From Pelagibacterium halotolerans B2 (GTDB lineage: Bacteria > Pseudomonadota > Alphaproteobacteria > Rhizobiales > Devosiaceae), in NCBI RefSeq assembly GCF_000230555.1, contig NC_016078.1, forward strand, positions 372,001 through 436,000: a stretch of 64,000 nt of DNA, in the 5' to 3' direction. The position numbers were made by a program, and so were the translations under genes. Position 1 is the first letter of the stretch. Each line of letters starts with the position of its first letter. Under the pieces are notes generated by a model. It was not told where the DNA came from. It was given only the letters and a program-made list of their open reading frames with translations, and did no database searches. Shown one piece after another: positions 63,652 to 64,000 of the stretch.

Positions 63652-63656
63652 GTTTC

Positions 63657-64000
63657 CTAGTTTTCGAACGTGTCGAAATTGACTTCGTCGACAAGTTCGC
63701 TGGCCCGTGTGCGGAACGGCAGCACCTCGGTCAGCGAGAGCTTGTCGGCTTCAAGGTCGCCGAAAGCGGCGATGATCGGATGCACTTCTGCCGATGCGGA
63801 AACCGGATATTCGAAATTGGCTTCAGCATAAAGCTTCTGCGCCTCGTCAGAGACCAGATATTCGAGCAATTGCACGGCCTCGTCATGGTTGGGCGCGTGC
63901 GCCGCAAGCCCTGCGCCCGAAATATTGACCAGCGTACCGCCATTCTCGAACGTCGGCAGGATGACCTTCATTTCCTCGGACCATGCCTGCTGCTCTTCAC
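63657..64000 (-). CDS. Iron(III) ABC solute-binding protein, C-terminal part (runs off window)
   Basis: The last 114 residues of a periplasmic family-1 binding protein: WSEEMKVILPTFENGGTLVN, ISGAGLAAHAPNHDEAVQLL, EYLVSDEAQKLYAEANFEYP, then VEVNFDTFEN-like end (ELVDEVNFDTFEN). The N..GGTxVNISGAG..APN stretch and FEYPV are typical of FbpA/AfuA/FutA iron-binding proteins. The start and signal peptide lie beyond 64000. It is the first gene of the unit with the permease. Confidence 0.85.
   Translation of the reverse strand, partial: EEQQAWSEEMKVILPTFENGGTLVNISGAGLAAHAPNHDEAVQLLEYLVSDEAQKLYAEANFEYPVSASAEVHPIIAAFGDLEADKLSLTEVLPFRTRASELVDEVNFDTFEN

Overview
The window reads as chromosomal DNA of a GC-rich alphaproteobacterium of the order Hyphomicrobiales, most likely a Devosia/Pelagibacterium-like member of Devosiaceae (inference). 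The clues are an ALAS-type hemA, a PodJ-like polarity protein, the block murA - DUF2948 - hisD - UPF0262/phosphatase - infA - maf - yacG - tRNA-Phe, and an agl-type alpha-glucoside operon. No rRNA, phage, insertion sequence, integrase or CRISPR array was seen. Two tRNAs are present: Thr (GGT) and Phe (GAA).

Region 1 (1-12 kb) is regulatory and cell-envelope DNA. It holds a truncated TauE/SafE permease, a PodJ-like gene broken by a frameshift, a MerR regulator, a LuxR-type response regulator, a VOC protein/TetR divergent pair with two matched operators, a hybrid histidine kinase, mscL, a strongly structured leader in front of a FixJ-like regulator whose receiver has lost its phospho-acceptor, a glyoxalase-related protein of unknown role, and hemA.

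Region 2 (12-25 kb) is housekeeping. It has an OmpA-like lipoprotein, an L,D-transpeptidase, small exported proteins (one frameshifted), tex, tRNA-Thr, then murA to yacG and tRNA-Phe. One gene here joins a UPF0262 domain to a low-molecular-weight phosphatase domain in a single reading frame.

Region 3 (24-35 kb) is mixed: a kinase-fold protein without catalytic residues, DUF3008, MgtC, an SLC13-type transporter, glycerol kinase, an AEC transporter, and a three-gene ATP-grasp / alpha-E / transglutaminase-like operon whose transglutaminase lacks its catalytic cysteine.

Region 4 (34.5-43 kb) is a sugar-uptake island. A LacI regulator, an ABC ATPase and a cupin are divergent from an alpha-glucosidase and a malE-malF-malG-type importer. 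Region 5 (43-53.6 kb) carries an AbrB-type membrane protein, an M20 amidohydrolase, rsmJ, doxX, an aminotransferase, a transaldolase-type enzyme, an Mrp ATPase, a GH1 beta-glucosidase behind a LacI-type operator, and an LLM/FAD fusion oxidoreductase next to an HxlR regulator.

Region 6 (53.6-62 kb) is a second, paralogous alpha-glucoside system: aglE-aglF-aglG, a convergent LacI gene, then a second alpha-glucosidase and aglK. Three near-perfect copies of one 14-bp palindrome stand in front of its two transcription units. The window ends in a ferric-iron ABC importer (permease, plus a solute-binding protein cut by the edge). The two alpha-glucoside loci have the same logic (LacI repressor, GH13 alpha-glucosidase, binding protein plus two permeases plus ATPase) but distinct operator sequences, which suggests separate inducers or insulated circuits.
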